Below are positions 42,288-50,122 of a stretch of DNA of 56,638 bases, piece after piece. The stretch comes from an uncultured Oscillospiraceae bacterium (GTDB taxonomy: Bacteria; Bacillota; Clostridia; Oscillospirales; Oscillospiraceae), in NCBI GenBank assembly GCA_934574095.1, contig CAKTMW010000006.1:1-56638 (forward strand). The letters run 5' to 3'. The notes beneath the pieces are model-generated. The model ran no database searches. It had not been told where the DNA came from and saw only the letters and a program-made list of their open reading frames with translations. Each line of letters begins with the position of its first letter. Position 1 is the first letter of the stretch. The position numbers and the translations under genes are program-made.

Positions 42288-42649
42288 TGGCGTGGGTGCT
42301 GCCGCTGGCGGTGGGGACGGCCACCGGTATCCTGTCCGCCTGGGGCGTGGGCGGCGGGACGCTGCTTCTGCTGGTGATGACGCTGTTTCTGGGGGTGGAC
42401 CAGCGGACGGCCCAGGGCATCAATCTGCTGTACTTCCTGCCCACCGCCGGGGCAGGACTGCTGTTCCACCGGAAGGCGGGGATGCTGGACAAACAGGCGC
42501 TGCGGCAGGCCGTCCCCTGGGGGATCGTGACGGCGGCGCTGGGAGCCTGGGCCGCCACCGCCATAGACACGGAGCTGCTGCGCAGGCCCTTCGGCGTGTA
42601 TCTGCTGGTGATGGGCGTGGTGACGCTGATAAAAAAGCCTGAACCGTGA
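42287..42649 (+). CDS. TauE/SafE (TSUP) family transporter, C-terminal-half type
   Basis: A 120-residue protein with about four membrane segments and the second copy of the motif, SAWGVGGGTLLLL, near residues 15-27. The start ATG at 42287 overlaps the TGA of the first half by one base (TGATG), so the two are translationally coupled and likely form a heterodimer. A GTG three bases earlier is also possible. Its last codons run into a bidirectional terminator. Confidence 0.88.
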   Translation: MAWVLPLAVGTATGILSAWGVGGGTLLLLVMTLFLGVDQRTAQGINLLYFLPTAGAGLLFHRKAGMLDKQALRQAVPWGIVTAALGAWAATAIDTELLRRPFGVYLLVMGVVTLIKKPEP

Positions 42650-42667
42650 AACGGTTCAGGCTTTTTT
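42631..42667. terminator. bidirectional intrinsic terminator
   Basis: A perfect 17-bp stem with a GAA loop and A6/T6 flanks overlaps the 3' end of the second TauE/SafE gene and serves the convergent HtrA gene. Confidence 0.92.
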
Positions 42668-42668
42668 G

Positions 42669-43955
42669 TCACTTCTTATTGGAGCGCAGGACGATGTCCA
42701 CATCCAGAGTCTGGCCGTCCCGCAGGAGGGTCAGCGTCATGGTGTCGCCGATGACGTGCTCGCGCCGGGCGGCCATCAGATCGGCGGTGTCGGTAATGCT
42801 GCGGCCGTCCACAGCCAGGATCACGTCGCCGGGCTGCACGTCCGCCTCTTTGGCGGAGGAGCCCTGGTTCACCTCCTGCACCATCACGGCGGTCTCGTCC
42901 TGGTCATTGACGATCATCACCACCATGATACCCAGGGTGGGGGTGCCGTGGAACTTGCCGTTGGCCAGAATATCGTTGACCACGAAATAGGCGCTGGAGA
43001 TAGGAAGGGCGAAGCCCAGGCCCTCCACCGTGGCCTCCTCCGGGTCGCCGGTGCCGCTCATTTTCAGGGTGTTGATGCCGATGACCTGCCCATAGCGGTT
43101 GATGAGGGGACCGCCGGAGTTGCCGTTATTCAGCGCGGCGGTGGTTTGCAGCACGTTCAAGGTGCGGCCCTCCAGCTCCACGTCCCGGTTGATGGCGGAG
43201 AGCAGGCCCTCGGTCAGGGTGCCCCGCAGCTCGATGCCCAGGGGGTTGCCGATGGCGTATACGTGGTCGCCCACCACCGCCAGGTCGCTGTTGCCGAATT
43301 CCGCGGTGGGCAGGTCCGCTGCGTCCACCATTTTCAGCACGGCGATATCCTCGTCGGCGTCATAGCCCACCAGCTGCGCCTCATAGCTGACGCCGCTGTC
43401 CAGCGCCACCCAGCATTCGGAACCGCCGGAGATCACGTGGGCGTTGGTGATAACGTAGCCGTCGGCGGTCATGATGACGCCGGTGCCGATGGAGGCGCTC
43501 TCGCCCTGTTCGGCCACCACCAGCACAGTGGCGGGATTCACCTTGACATAGACCTGCTGGGCCGTCAGCTCGTCGCCGTGGCTGTCGGTGATGGTCAGCT
43601 TGACGGAGGGGTCGTAGCGGTCTACCCGCTGGATGGTGGTCTTGTGGTCGGCGAAGATGTCCACGATACTGCTGGCGTCGCCGTCATCCTGGCCGCCGTC
43701 ATAGCTATGGTTATGATCGCCGCTCTGCCACAGCAGCGCGGCTGCCACCAGCACCACCGCCACCAAGCCCATGATGCCCAGGAATATCCACAGGCCCAGC
43801 CGTTTTTTCTTCTTGGGCGGCTGGGGCGGTGCGGGGCGGACGCTTTCCGGCAGGGGCTGGCGGTGGACGTAGTAGTCCACGACCTCCGTCCCCTGACGGG
43901 GAATATACCAATCCACCACCTCTTGGGGTTCGGTTCTGTCTCTCATTTCATCCAT
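42669..43955 (-). CDS. htrA: HtrA/DegP-like membrane-anchored serine protease
   Basis: A 428-residue protein. An acidic/proline-rich cytoplasmic segment (1-50) precedes one membrane helix (53-75). The trypsin-like domain has the triad H173 (NAHV), D203 (DEDIAVLK) and S280 (NNGNSGGPL), and a PDZ domain fills the last 100 residues (GDVILAVDGRSI). It should act outside the membrane on misfolded or regulatory proteins. ATG at 43955 follows GAGAGGTAACACAAC. It is the third gene behind the response regulator and histidine kinase, 6 bp after the latter, as in CssRS-HtrA-like stress circuits. Confidence 0.93.
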   Translation of the reverse strand: MDEMRDRTEPQEVVDWYIPRQGTEVVDYYVHRQPLPESVRPAPPQPPKKKKRLGLWIFLGIMGLVAVVLVAAALLWQSGDHNHSYDGGQDDGDASSIVDIFADHKTTIQRVDRYDPSVKLTITDSHGDELTAQQVYVKVNPATVLVVAEQGESASIGTGVIMTADGYVITNAHVISGGSECWVALDSGVSYEAQLVGYDADEDIAVLKMVDAADLPTAEFGNSDLAVVGDHVYAIGNPLGIELRGTLTEGLLSAINRDVELEGRTLNVLQTTAALNNGNSGGPLINRYGQVIGINTLKMSGTGDPEEATVEGLGFALPISSAYFVVNDILANGKFHGTPTLGIMVVMIVNDQDETAVMVQEVNQGSSAKEADVQPGDVILAVDGRSITDTADLMAARREHVIGDTMTLTLLRDGQTLDVDIVLRSNKK

Positions 43956-43961
43956 GTTGTG

Positions 43962-45428
43962 TTACCTCTCGGTGTTATGGGGTGCGGTCAATTGCAGCGT
44001 GAAGTCGAAGGAGGTCAGGCCGTTTTCACTGGTGACGGAGATGTGCTCCTTGTGCTGGGCCAGAATGGTCTTCACCACGTACAGGCCCAGGCCGTAGCCG
44101 TCCTTGTCCTCGCTGCGGGATTTATCGGATTTGTGGAACCGCTCGAACAGCAGGGGGATCTCCTCCGGGGCGATGGTAGCGCCGTGGTTCCGGACGGAGA
44201 TAATGGCCTTTTCGTCGTTGGTGGCCAGCCCCAGATACAGCGCGGAGTGGGGCGAAGCGAACTTGGCCGCGTTCTCCAGCAGGTTATAGATCACCTGGGT
44301 GATCAGGTCCCGGTCGCCCTGGACCATGGTGGGGTCTTCGGGGATGTTGGTCTCCACGTCCAAGCCCCGGTCGTTGATCTTCTGCTCCATGCTGAGAAGG
44401 GCGATACGCATGACCTCGCAGATGTCGAAGTCCTCCTTCTTCATCTCCTTGGACTGGATCTGGGAGATATCCAGCATCCGGCGCACCAGACGGCTCAGGC
44501 GGCGGCTCTCGTCAGAGATGATCTGCAAGTAGTGCCGCTCCCGCTCCGGCGGGATGGTGCCGTCCAGAATGCCGTCGGTATAACCGGCGATGGTGGTCAT
44601 GGGGGTCTTCAGCTCGTGGGACACATTGGCGATGAAGTCCCGGCGCTGGCGCTCCGTCTCCGCCAGGGAGTCCGCCATGGCGTTGAAGGACTGGGCCAAC
44701 TCGCCGATCTCGTCGCTGCGGTCCAGCTCAGGGATGCGTACGTCGAAGTCACCGGCGGCGTAGGCGCGGGTGGCCTGCACCATGTCGGTGATGGGCTTGA
44801 TCTGCCGCATGGAGGTGACGGAGCTGGCCAGGAAGGAGATCAGCAGAATGATGGCGGAGGTCATCAGGAACATACCGATGAAGGAACGCCACACCTGCAT
44901 GATCTCCGACTCGTCCATCACCGCCAGCACGATACCTACCAGCTGCCCGTTGTCGGCGCTCTGCACGGGGACGGCCACGGCGAATTTCTTGACGCTGTAC
45001 GTACCGTTGACATTGCTGCGTCCCTGGTACAGGGCCTTTTCCGACTGGATGCCGTCCACGATCTCCTGGGGAATGGTGATGCTGCGGCCCACCAGCTCCT
45101 CGTCGGTGGTCAGCAGCACATTGCCTTGGGCCGAGCAGATGAGGAAGTCCACATCCGTCATGCGGGAGGCCATGTCCGCCAGCTTCCGCAGGGCGGTGCC
45201 CTCGTCGATGCTGGCGTCGCCGGCGGCGGCGAAGTAGTCGGCGGACACCTGGGCGATTAGCTCGGCGCGGGTGCGCATTTCGCCCCGCTTTTCCGCCGTG
45301 GTGGTGCCGTAGCTGAGGGTGAAGAAGCTGACGCCCAGCAGCAGCAGCGTCAGCAGCACCATACCGGCGGTCAGGGCGAACTGATGCCAGTACAGGCTAT
45401 TGAATTTCCGCTTGAACTGCTCGATCAT
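43962..45428 (-). CDS. sensor histidine kinase
   Basis: A 488-residue membrane kinase. Membrane helices at 17-38 and 183-205 bracket an extracytoplasmic sensor domain of about 145 residues. HAMP follows (205-258), then the dimerisation domain with the phospho-acceptor H271 in NVSHELKTP and an ATPase domain with N, G1 and G2 boxes (GYGLGLYVVK). Its start overlaps the response regulator stop (ATGA). The circuit likely senses envelope conditions and controls the adjacent protease. Confidence 0.95.
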   Translation of the reverse strand: MIEQFKRKFNSLYWHQFALTAGMVLLTLLLLGVSFFTLSYGTTTAEKRGEMRTRAELIAQVSADYFAAAGDASIDEGTALRKLADMASRMTDVDFLICSAQGNVLLTTDEELVGRSITIPQEIVDGIQSEKALYQGRSNVNGTYSVKKFAVAVPVQSADNGQLVGIVLAVMDESEIMQVWRSFIGMFLMTSAIILLISFLASSVTSMRQIKPITDMVQATRAYAAGDFDVRIPELDRSDEIGELAQSFNAMADSLAETERQRRDFIANVSHELKTPMTTIAGYTDGILDGTIPPERERHYLQIISDESRRLSRLVRRMLDISQIQSKEMKKEDFDICEVMRIALLSMEQKINDRGLDVETNIPEDPTMVQGDRDLITQVIYNLLENAAKFASPHSALYLGLATNDEKAIISVRNHGATIAPEEIPLLFERFHKSDKSRSEDKDGYGLGLYVVKTILAQHKEHISVTSENGLTSFDFTLQLTAPHNTER

Positions 45429-46114
45429 GACGGCTGCTTCACTTCAAACTTGTAGCCCACGCCCCACACGGTCTTCAGGGCCCACTGGTCGGAGACGTTC
45501 TCCACCTTTTCCCGCAGGCGCTTGATGTGCACGTCCACGGTGCGGCTGTCGCCAAAGTAGTCGAAGCCCCACACCTCGTCCAGCAGCTGATTGCGGGTGT
45601 ACACCCGGTTGGGGGTCACGGCCAGATGGTAGAGCAGTTCCAGCTCTTTGGGCGGCGTGTCCACCTTTTTGCCGTCCACCAGCAGCTCGTAGCTGTCCAG
45701 ATCAATCACCAGCTTGTCGTATACCAGACGCTTGCGGGTGTCGTCGGGAATCTCGCTGCGGCGCAGCACGGCGTTGATGCGGGCCATCAGCTCCTTCATC
45801 TCAAAGGGCTTCACCAGATAGTCGTCCGCGCCCATCTCCAGGCCGGTGATCCGGTCGGTGACGTCGCCCTTGGCGGTCAGCATGATGATGGGGGTCTTGC
45901 CCTTTTCCCGGATGTGGGCGCACACGGCCCAGCCGTCCATCACCGGCAGCATGATGTCCAGCAGCACCATGTCCGGGGCCTTGGCGTCGTATTCCTCCAC
46001 GGCCTTGCCGCCGTCGTAGGCGATGCGCACCTCGAAGCCCTCTTTTTCCAGGTACATGCGGATCAGGTCGGAAATATTGTGGTCGTCCTCCACCACAAGG
46101 ATGTTGCGTGCCAT
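45425..46114 (-). CDS. OmpR/PhoB family response regulator
   Basis: A 230-residue regulator. The receiver domain has acidic pocket D10-D11 and phospho-acceptor D53, and the DNA-binding winged helix (about 130-228) carries the recognition text SRTVDVHIKRLREK. The start at 46114 has better spacing from GGGAGGC than the ATG two codons upstream at 46120. It is the first gene of the regulator, kinase and protease operon. Direct repeats upstream look like its own binding site. Confidence 0.95.
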   Translation of the reverse strand: MARNILVVEDDHNISDLIRMYLEKEGFEVRIAYDGGKAVEEYDAKAPDMVLLDIMLPVMDGWAVCAHIREKGKTPIIMLTAKGDVTDRITGLEMGADDYLVKPFEMKELMARINAVLRRSEIPDDTRKRLVYDKLVIDLDSYELLVDGKKVDTPPKELELLYHLAVTPNRVYTRNQLLDEVWGFDYFGDSRTVDVHIKRLREKVENVSDQWALKTVWGVGYKFEVKQPS

Positions 46115-46149
46115 ATACATAGCCTCCCAATGTATCTTTATCTATTGCC

Positions 46150-46192
46150 ATTATATCGAAGCTGTGGGGCCTTTCCTGAACTTTCTGTAAAC
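46150..46192 (-). promoter_or_regulatory. promoter with OmpR-type direct repeats
   Basis: A TATAAT -10 (46150-46155, - strand) has no good -35. In its place lie two tandem 10-bp near repeats (CTTTCCTGAA and CTTTCTGTAA on +, 46171-46190). This is the layout of activator-dependent promoters of the OmpR/PhoB class and suggests autoregulation. Confidence 0.5.
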
Positions 46193-46228
46193 ATGTGCAG
46201 GAAATAATAGCATAGTATAGCACATTTT

Positions 46229-47230
46229 TCAGCCGTTGTACAGTCCGATCGTTACGCCGGTGTAGTACCACTGCAATATCTCCTGCCAGGTCTTGCCCTC
46301 CTTTGCCAGTTCGTTGGCGCCGTACTGGCTCATGCCCACGCCGTGGCCGTAGCCGGTGACGCGGAAGGTGACGGCGTCTCCGGCGGCCTCCACGGTGAAG
46401 GCAGTGCTGCGCAGGCCGAACAGCGTCCGCAGCTCCTTGCCGGTGACGGACACGCCGCCCACCGTGGCGGAGGCCACCCGGCCCGTGTCGGTCAGCAGGA
46501 TATCCTTCACCCAGCCGCCGCAGTCGCCGGACAGCTGGGCGTCGGCGTGGGCCTTGCAGAAGATGGTGCGGAACTCCTGGGCGGTAAAGGTGTTGACGCT
46601 GTGGTAGTTGGGGATGCCCTCCTCCGTCTCCGGACTTTTCACGCTGACCAGGTACGGCAGCTCCGCCGCCCACACGTCGCCGCTGGCGGCGGTGGACCCG
46701 GCGGAGGAGGAGTGGAACACCGCCATGATGGGCGCGCCGTCGTACAGCACCACCTGCCCGTCGGTGTCCGCCACCGCCCGGTCGATCTTGGTCTCGTACT
46801 GGTCGAATTTGTCGCCCCATTTGGTTCTGGCGTCCTCCTCGCTGAGCCACGCGGTGCAGCAGTTGGAATCGGTGCATACGTCGGCGTCGGGGTGGGTGGC
46901 CTTGGGCCCGGCAGCCATGCGGTAGTAGAGATAGGTGCGCTCCGCCGTTGCCTGGGCCTTCAGGGCTTCCTCTTCAAAGGTAGCGGGCATCTCGCCCCGC
47001 ACCACGGAGCGCAGATACTCCGCCGCCGTCAGGGTCTGCACGGCGCTGCCATCCCACAGCCGCAGGGTATGGGCGGCGTCGGAGCCGCTGCCGTTCTCCG
47101 GCGCGGCCTGCTCTGTTTGCAGGGGCGTGGGCGCGGCGTCCGTCTCAGGGCCGGTTTCCTTGGCCCGCAGCCAGGGCGGCAAGAACAGCAGCATCAGCAA
47201 AAGTACCCCCGCCGCGATGGTTTGCTTCAT
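46229..47230 (-). CDS. spoIID: SpoIID/LytB-domain protein
   Basis: A 333-residue protein with an N-terminal signal anchor (about 5-19). The SpoIID domain holds E80 in VRGEMP, the catalytic Glu of the lytic transglycosylase, and the FHSSSAG and GYGHGVGMSQYGA blocks. Cysteines 119, 124 and 125 lie in the region that binds zinc in SpoIID. With SpoIIM and SpoIIP it drives engulfment by cutting peptidoglycan. ATG at 47230 follows AAAGGAAG; the ATG at 47320 lies outside the homology. The ribosome site is inside an inverted repeat. Confidence 0.93.
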   Translation of the reverse strand: MKQTIAAGVLLLMLLFLPPWLRAKETGPETDAAPTPLQTEQAAPENGSGSDAAHTLRLWDGSAVQTLTAAEYLRSVVRGEMPATFEEEALKAQATAERTYLYYRMAAGPKATHPDADVCTDSNCCTAWLSEEDARTKWGDKFDQYETKIDRAVADTDGQVVLYDGAPIMAVFHSSSAGSTAASGDVWAAELPYLVSVKSPETEEGIPNYHSVNTFTAQEFRTIFCKAHADAQLSGDCGGWVKDILLTDTGRVASATVGGVSVTGKELRTLFGLRSTAFTVEAAGDAVTFRVTGYGHGVGMSQYGANELAKEGKTWQEILQWYYTGVTIGLYNG

Positions 47231-47241
47231 AGACCACACTT

Positions 47242-47271
47242 CCTTTCTCCCTGTCAGTGTAGGGAGAAAGG
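47242..47271 (-). promoter_or_regulatory. hairpin covering the spoIID ribosome binding site
   Basis: A perfect 10-bp inverted repeat CCTTTCTCCC/GGGAGAAAGG (47242-47251 with 47262-47271) with a ten-base loop. On the spoIID mRNA its 3' arm contains the AAAGG of the ribosome site, so folding would limit translation. Confidence 0.6.
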
Positions 47272-47425
47272 GCCGCGAAAACGGGGGAAAGGGGAGTTGT
47301 AACAAAGGGTGGGAAAACATTTAATACTTTTGTAATAGTTCCTTACGATGATTTTTAACAACCGTCGGGTATCTTAATACTTGCAAGAGACAAAAAACTT
47401 TTTTCATCAATCTTCCTGCCATAAT

Positions 47426-47453
47426 AAGCCGAGGGCGTTCTGCCTTCGGCTTT
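47426..47453. terminator. weak hairpin in the spoIID upstream gap
   Basis: AAGCCGAgGGC/GCCtTCGGCTT lies in the 490-bp gap, with TTTATGG after it on +. Its parent gene is unclear. Confidence 0.35.
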
Positions 47454-47495
47454 ATGGTTTTTATTGATCTGGCTAAAAATAACCGCGCAAAAGCG

Positions 47496-47640
47496 CGGCG
47501 GCATGTGGTCATGCCGCCCTACAAACAGGTACGATAGAATAGCGTAGGGGGCGATGCCCACATCGCCCCGCCGTCCACCGCAACTGCCATCGTAATTTGT
47601 GCGGGCCTATGTGGGCATCGGCCCCTACGAAGCAACCGAC
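47496..47640. repeat. GTAGGG-type dispersed repeats
   Basis: GCGGCATGTGGTCATGCCGC, then GTAGGGGGCGATGCCCACAT, then CTATGTGGGCATCGGCCCCTAC. All are palindrome-rich relatives of the intergenic families at 27411 and 41480. No gene is visible in the rest of the gap. Confidence 0.6.
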
Positions 47641-47720
47641 AGCTGCACCGCCGCAAATTCTGCACAACGAACACCCCGTTCATCCTCATGCGAGGGCGGA
47701 CGGGGTGTTCGTCATTTCAT

Positions 47721-48302
47721 TCAGCAATCGGAGCCTTCGGCCAGAACGGCGTCAAATTCCGTGTACGTGGCCGCCGCGCTGTCAGGGACAGCCACGGTGA
47801 TGAACCATCCTGCCATATCGTCTGTTACGACTTCCGCGTGGGTCGTTTCCGCAATGTGGACGCACAGGCCCGTGCCGTCGCCGGTGATGGTGTCCACCGC
47901 AAAGCGGTATGTGCCGGTGCTGGCTACCACATACACCAGCAGCAGGGTGTTTTCGGAGAAGAACGTCTCGTCATATTTTGCCGTCGCCTCGTTGAAGGAC
48001 GGTATCCCATCATATTTGTAAAGGCTGGTGGAAAGACTCTCCGGATGCTCCAAAGAATCCCTGAACTGCGTCAATTCCTCCAGCGTGTCAAATTTGTAAA
48101 TGGGGAAATGGATGACGCTGCTGATGGCCATTTTATCCGCATTCAGCGCACCGGAATAAAGCGCCTCTGTGTCTGAGATGCCTACTTCGCTTACAGTGGT
48201 ATCGGGGTTCTCCATCCATGTGGTGTCGATGGGCTTTCCGCCGCAGCCCGCCGCGCTCAGCAGAAAGAGGAAAGCGAAAAGGAAACAGATCAGTTTTTTC
48301 AT
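47721..48302 (-). CDS. secreted lipoprotein, hypothetical
   Basis: A 193-residue protein with a lipoprotein signal (MKKLICFLFAFLFLLSAAGC), where Cys20 would be lipidated. The rest is an extracytoplasmic domain without a recognised family. ATG at 48302 follows GGAGGTACATCCC; the ATG ten codons upstream is rejected. It is transcribed alone. Function unknown. Confidence 0.75.
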   Translation of the reverse strand: MKKLICFLFAFLFLLSAAGCGGKPIDTTWMENPDTTVSEVGISDTEALYSGALNADKMAISSVIHFPIYKFDTLEELTQFRDSLEHPESLSTSLYKYDGIPSFNEATAKYDETFFSENTLLLVYVVASTGTYRFAVDTITGDGTGLCVHIAETTHAEVVTDDMAGWFITVAVPDSAAATYTEFDAVLAEGSDC

Positions 48303-48394
48303 GGGATGTACCTCCTGAAAGTAGTGGGGCATCTATTTATTAAGACGGGAAATTCCTCCAAATTGTTCCGAAAATTTGCGTTTTTTGTATTTTT

Positions 48395-48841
48395 CTATTT
48401 TCGCAGCTCCTTGAAAAACGCCGATAGCACCGTCTGGCAGTCCTCCGCCAGAATGCCGCCCACCAGCTGGGGGTGGTGGGGGAAGTCCTCCATGAACAGG
48501 TTCAGTACGCCGCCGCAGGCGCCCATGGCCCGGTCACGGGCGCCGTAGAACACCCGCCGCACCCGCGCGTTGAGGATGGCTCCGGCGCACATGGGGCATG
48601 GCTCCAGCGTCACGTACAGATCGCAGTCCTCCAGCCGCCAGGAACCCAGCGCTTCGTTGGCCTGGGCCATGGCCTCCATCTCCGCGTGGGAGGATACCGC
48701 CTGCTTTTCCTCCCGCCGGTTGCGGCCCCGGCCGATAATTTTGCCATCCCGGACGACGACGCAGCCCACCGGCACCTCGCCGTGAGCGGCGGCCTCACGG
48801 GCCAGCGCCAGCGCCTGATTCATATAGTCCTCGTGGGTCAT
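48395..48841 (-). CDS. tadA: tRNA-specific adenosine deaminase
   Basis: A 148-residue zinc deaminase with HAE (52-54) and PCPMC (81-85), giving ligands H52, C82 and C85 and the catalytic E54. The text NARVRRVFYGARD and DCDLYVTLEPC is typical of TadA, which makes inosine at position 34 of tRNA(Arg). ATG at 48841 follows AAAGGAGCGCTGCCC; the ATG at 48859 is too close to that site. Confidence 0.95.
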   Translation of the reverse strand: MTHEDYMNQALALAREAAAHGEVPVGCVVVRDGKIIGRGRNRREEKQAVSSHAEMEAMAQANEALGSWRLEDCDLYVTLEPCPMCAGAILNARVRRVFYGARDRAMGACGGVLNLFMEDFPHHPQLVGGILAEDCQTVLSAFFKELRK

Positions 48842-48956
48842 GGGCAGCGCTCCTTTCAAATTTGTGGGTTAAACTGTGGCATATTTGTCCAAACTACTCG
48901 TACACTATAAGGCAGGGGAAGCATGGCCGCCCCGCCTCAAACGAGGAGGACATATC

Positions 48957-49256
48957 ATGGCAAAGACGAAAAAGGATATCCTGTGGCCCACCGACAAGGA
49001 GCTGCGGCAGGAGCTGGATCAGATCAACCGGCAGCTGAAGGAGGCCTATGAACGGTTCAACTACGCCTGTGAGCCGGAGCTGGTGGAAGCCAGCATTTTC
49101 GAGATCAACGCCCTGAAGGCGAAGTACGACTATTTCCTGCGGTGCGTCAAGGAGCGCTCCGGCATGCCGGTGGGCCGCGGCGCGGCTGCCTCGGCCATGC
49201 GTGAGGCCAGCGTGGCGGCCTCCGCCGTGAAGGGAGGGAAGCCATGTCGGTCGTAG
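48957..49256 (+). CDS. DUF2508 family protein (YaaL-like)
   Basis: A 99-residue protein with a basic N-terminus (MAKTKKDILW) and a helical core (LDQINRQLKEAYERFNYACE, then EASIFEINALKAKYDYFLRCVKE in outline), matching YaaL/DUF2508 proteins in front of bofA. ATG at 48957 follows GAGGAGGACATATC. It overlaps bofA by 13 bases. Function unknown; usually sporulation-linked by neighbourhood. Confidence 0.85.
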   Translation: MAKTKKDILWPTDKELRQELDQINRQLKEAYERFNYACEPELVEASIFEINALKAKYDYFLRCVKERSGMPVGRGAAASAMREASVAASAVKGGKPCRS

Positions 49257-49513
49257 AGATGGTATCGTTGGGGCTGGTGCTGCTGTTTCTGCTGGTAGCC
49301 GTCTGGCGGCTGTTCAAGACGCCGCTGAAGCTGGCGCTGCGGCTGGCAGGCAACACGGCGTTGGGGTTCGGCGCGGTGTGGGCGCTGAACCTCACCACCG
49401 CCTACACGGGGCTGAGTCTGGGATTGAACCTCTTCAACGCGTTGACGGTGGCCATTCTGGGCCTGCCGGGATTCTGTCTGCTGCTGCTGGTGAAGTGGGT
49501 GCTGGGTACATAA
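49244..49513 (+). CDS. BofA family pro-sigma-K processing inhibitor
   Basis: An 89-residue protein with two or three membrane segments and the family ending ALTVAILGLPGFCLLLLVKW. In Bacillus, BofA holds the SpoIVFB protease inactive in the mother cell until the forespore signals. ATG at 49244 follows AAGGGAGGGAAGCC inside the DUF2508 gene. This supports a spore-forming lineage or its descendant. Confidence 0.9.
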   Translation: MSVVEMVSLGLVLLFLLVAVWRLFKTPLKLALRLAGNTALGFGAVWALNLTTAYTGLSLGLNLFNALTVAILGLPGFCLLLLVKWVLGT

Positions 49514-49539
49514 AGCAGGCGGCATCTTACGAAGTTTTC

Positions 49540-49640
49540 GTAGGGGAGGGGCTCTGCCCCTCCCGTTCAATGTACGGAACGGCCTGCGTTGACCGGCGGG
49601 CGGGGTAGAACCCCACCCCTACGCACTGTGCGGCAATGTG
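49540..49640. repeat. GTAGGGGAGGGG-type dispersed repeat
   Basis: GTAGGGGAGGGGCTCTGCCC to TAGAACCCCACCCCTAC with a GGCGGGCGGGG core, near identical in outline to 27286-27366 and 41379. It starts about 27 bp after the BofA stop. Confidence 0.7.
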
Positions 49641-49686
49641 CGGCAGGGCATACGCCCTGCCGTTTTGCTTTATGGTAAGCAGCAAT

Positions 49687-50079
49687 TTACACGGCGGGTC
49701 TGCTCCATTCGCCGGTGCTGCCGTCTTTCTGCAAAACCAGCTCATATCCGCCGCCGGGACGATTGAAATAGATCTCCGTATCCTCCGGCGCGATGGGGAG
49801 GAGAAATGAGTCTTCCGCGCCCCATGCGCTGTTCAAGCCGCCGAAGGTGCGATAGAAATTCAGGTAATGGGGTCTCACACCGCCGTCGTCATTCTTGAAG
49901 CCCCTGACATATCCCATGGACGACGCCACCTGTACGTCAAGGCGGATCGCCGTTCCGTCCTCCGTGACGGAATAGTCGGTCAAGAGAACGTCTGTCCGTT
50001 TCTGTAAGCCTGTTCCGATCAGGAACGCCGCCGCCAAGACGCACACAATGGCGGTCACGGCGAATACTGTCTTTTTCAC
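49687..50079 (-). CDS. small exported or membrane-anchored protein, hypothetical
   Basis: A 130-residue protein with an N-terminal hydrophobic segment (about 5-24) and an extracytoplasmic domain that has a YFNRPGGGYELVLQ segment. ATG at 50079 follows AGGAGGAATGACAGCG. No family recognised. It lies convergent to bofA behind a dispersed repeat. Confidence 0.65.
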   Translation of the reverse strand: MKKTVFAVTAIVCVLAAAFLIGTGLQKRTDVLLTDYSVTEDGTAIRLDVQVASSMGYVRGFKNDDGGVRPHYLNFYRTFGGLNSAWGAEDSFLLPIAPEDTEIYFNRPGGGYELVLQKDGSTGEWSRPAV

Positions 50080-50122
50080 GCTGTCATTCCTCCTATTTTT
50101 GCTTTTCCCGTACGCAAGCGGC

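Noticed and set aside
41934..42649. Frameshifted single TauE/SafE gene
   Set aside because: Both halves have their own starts, complete helix sets and a clean TGATG overlap. Paired half-size genes are known in Clostridia, so no sequencing error is needed.
42666..45260. 864-codon open frame on the + strand
   Set aside because: It is antisense to htrA and the histidine kinase, with His/Gln/Gly-rich shadow composition.
9426..49640. Possible CRISPR arrays among the intergenic repeats
   Set aside because: The repeats are dispersed, palindromic, diverged and singly placed. There are no regular spacers and no cas genes.
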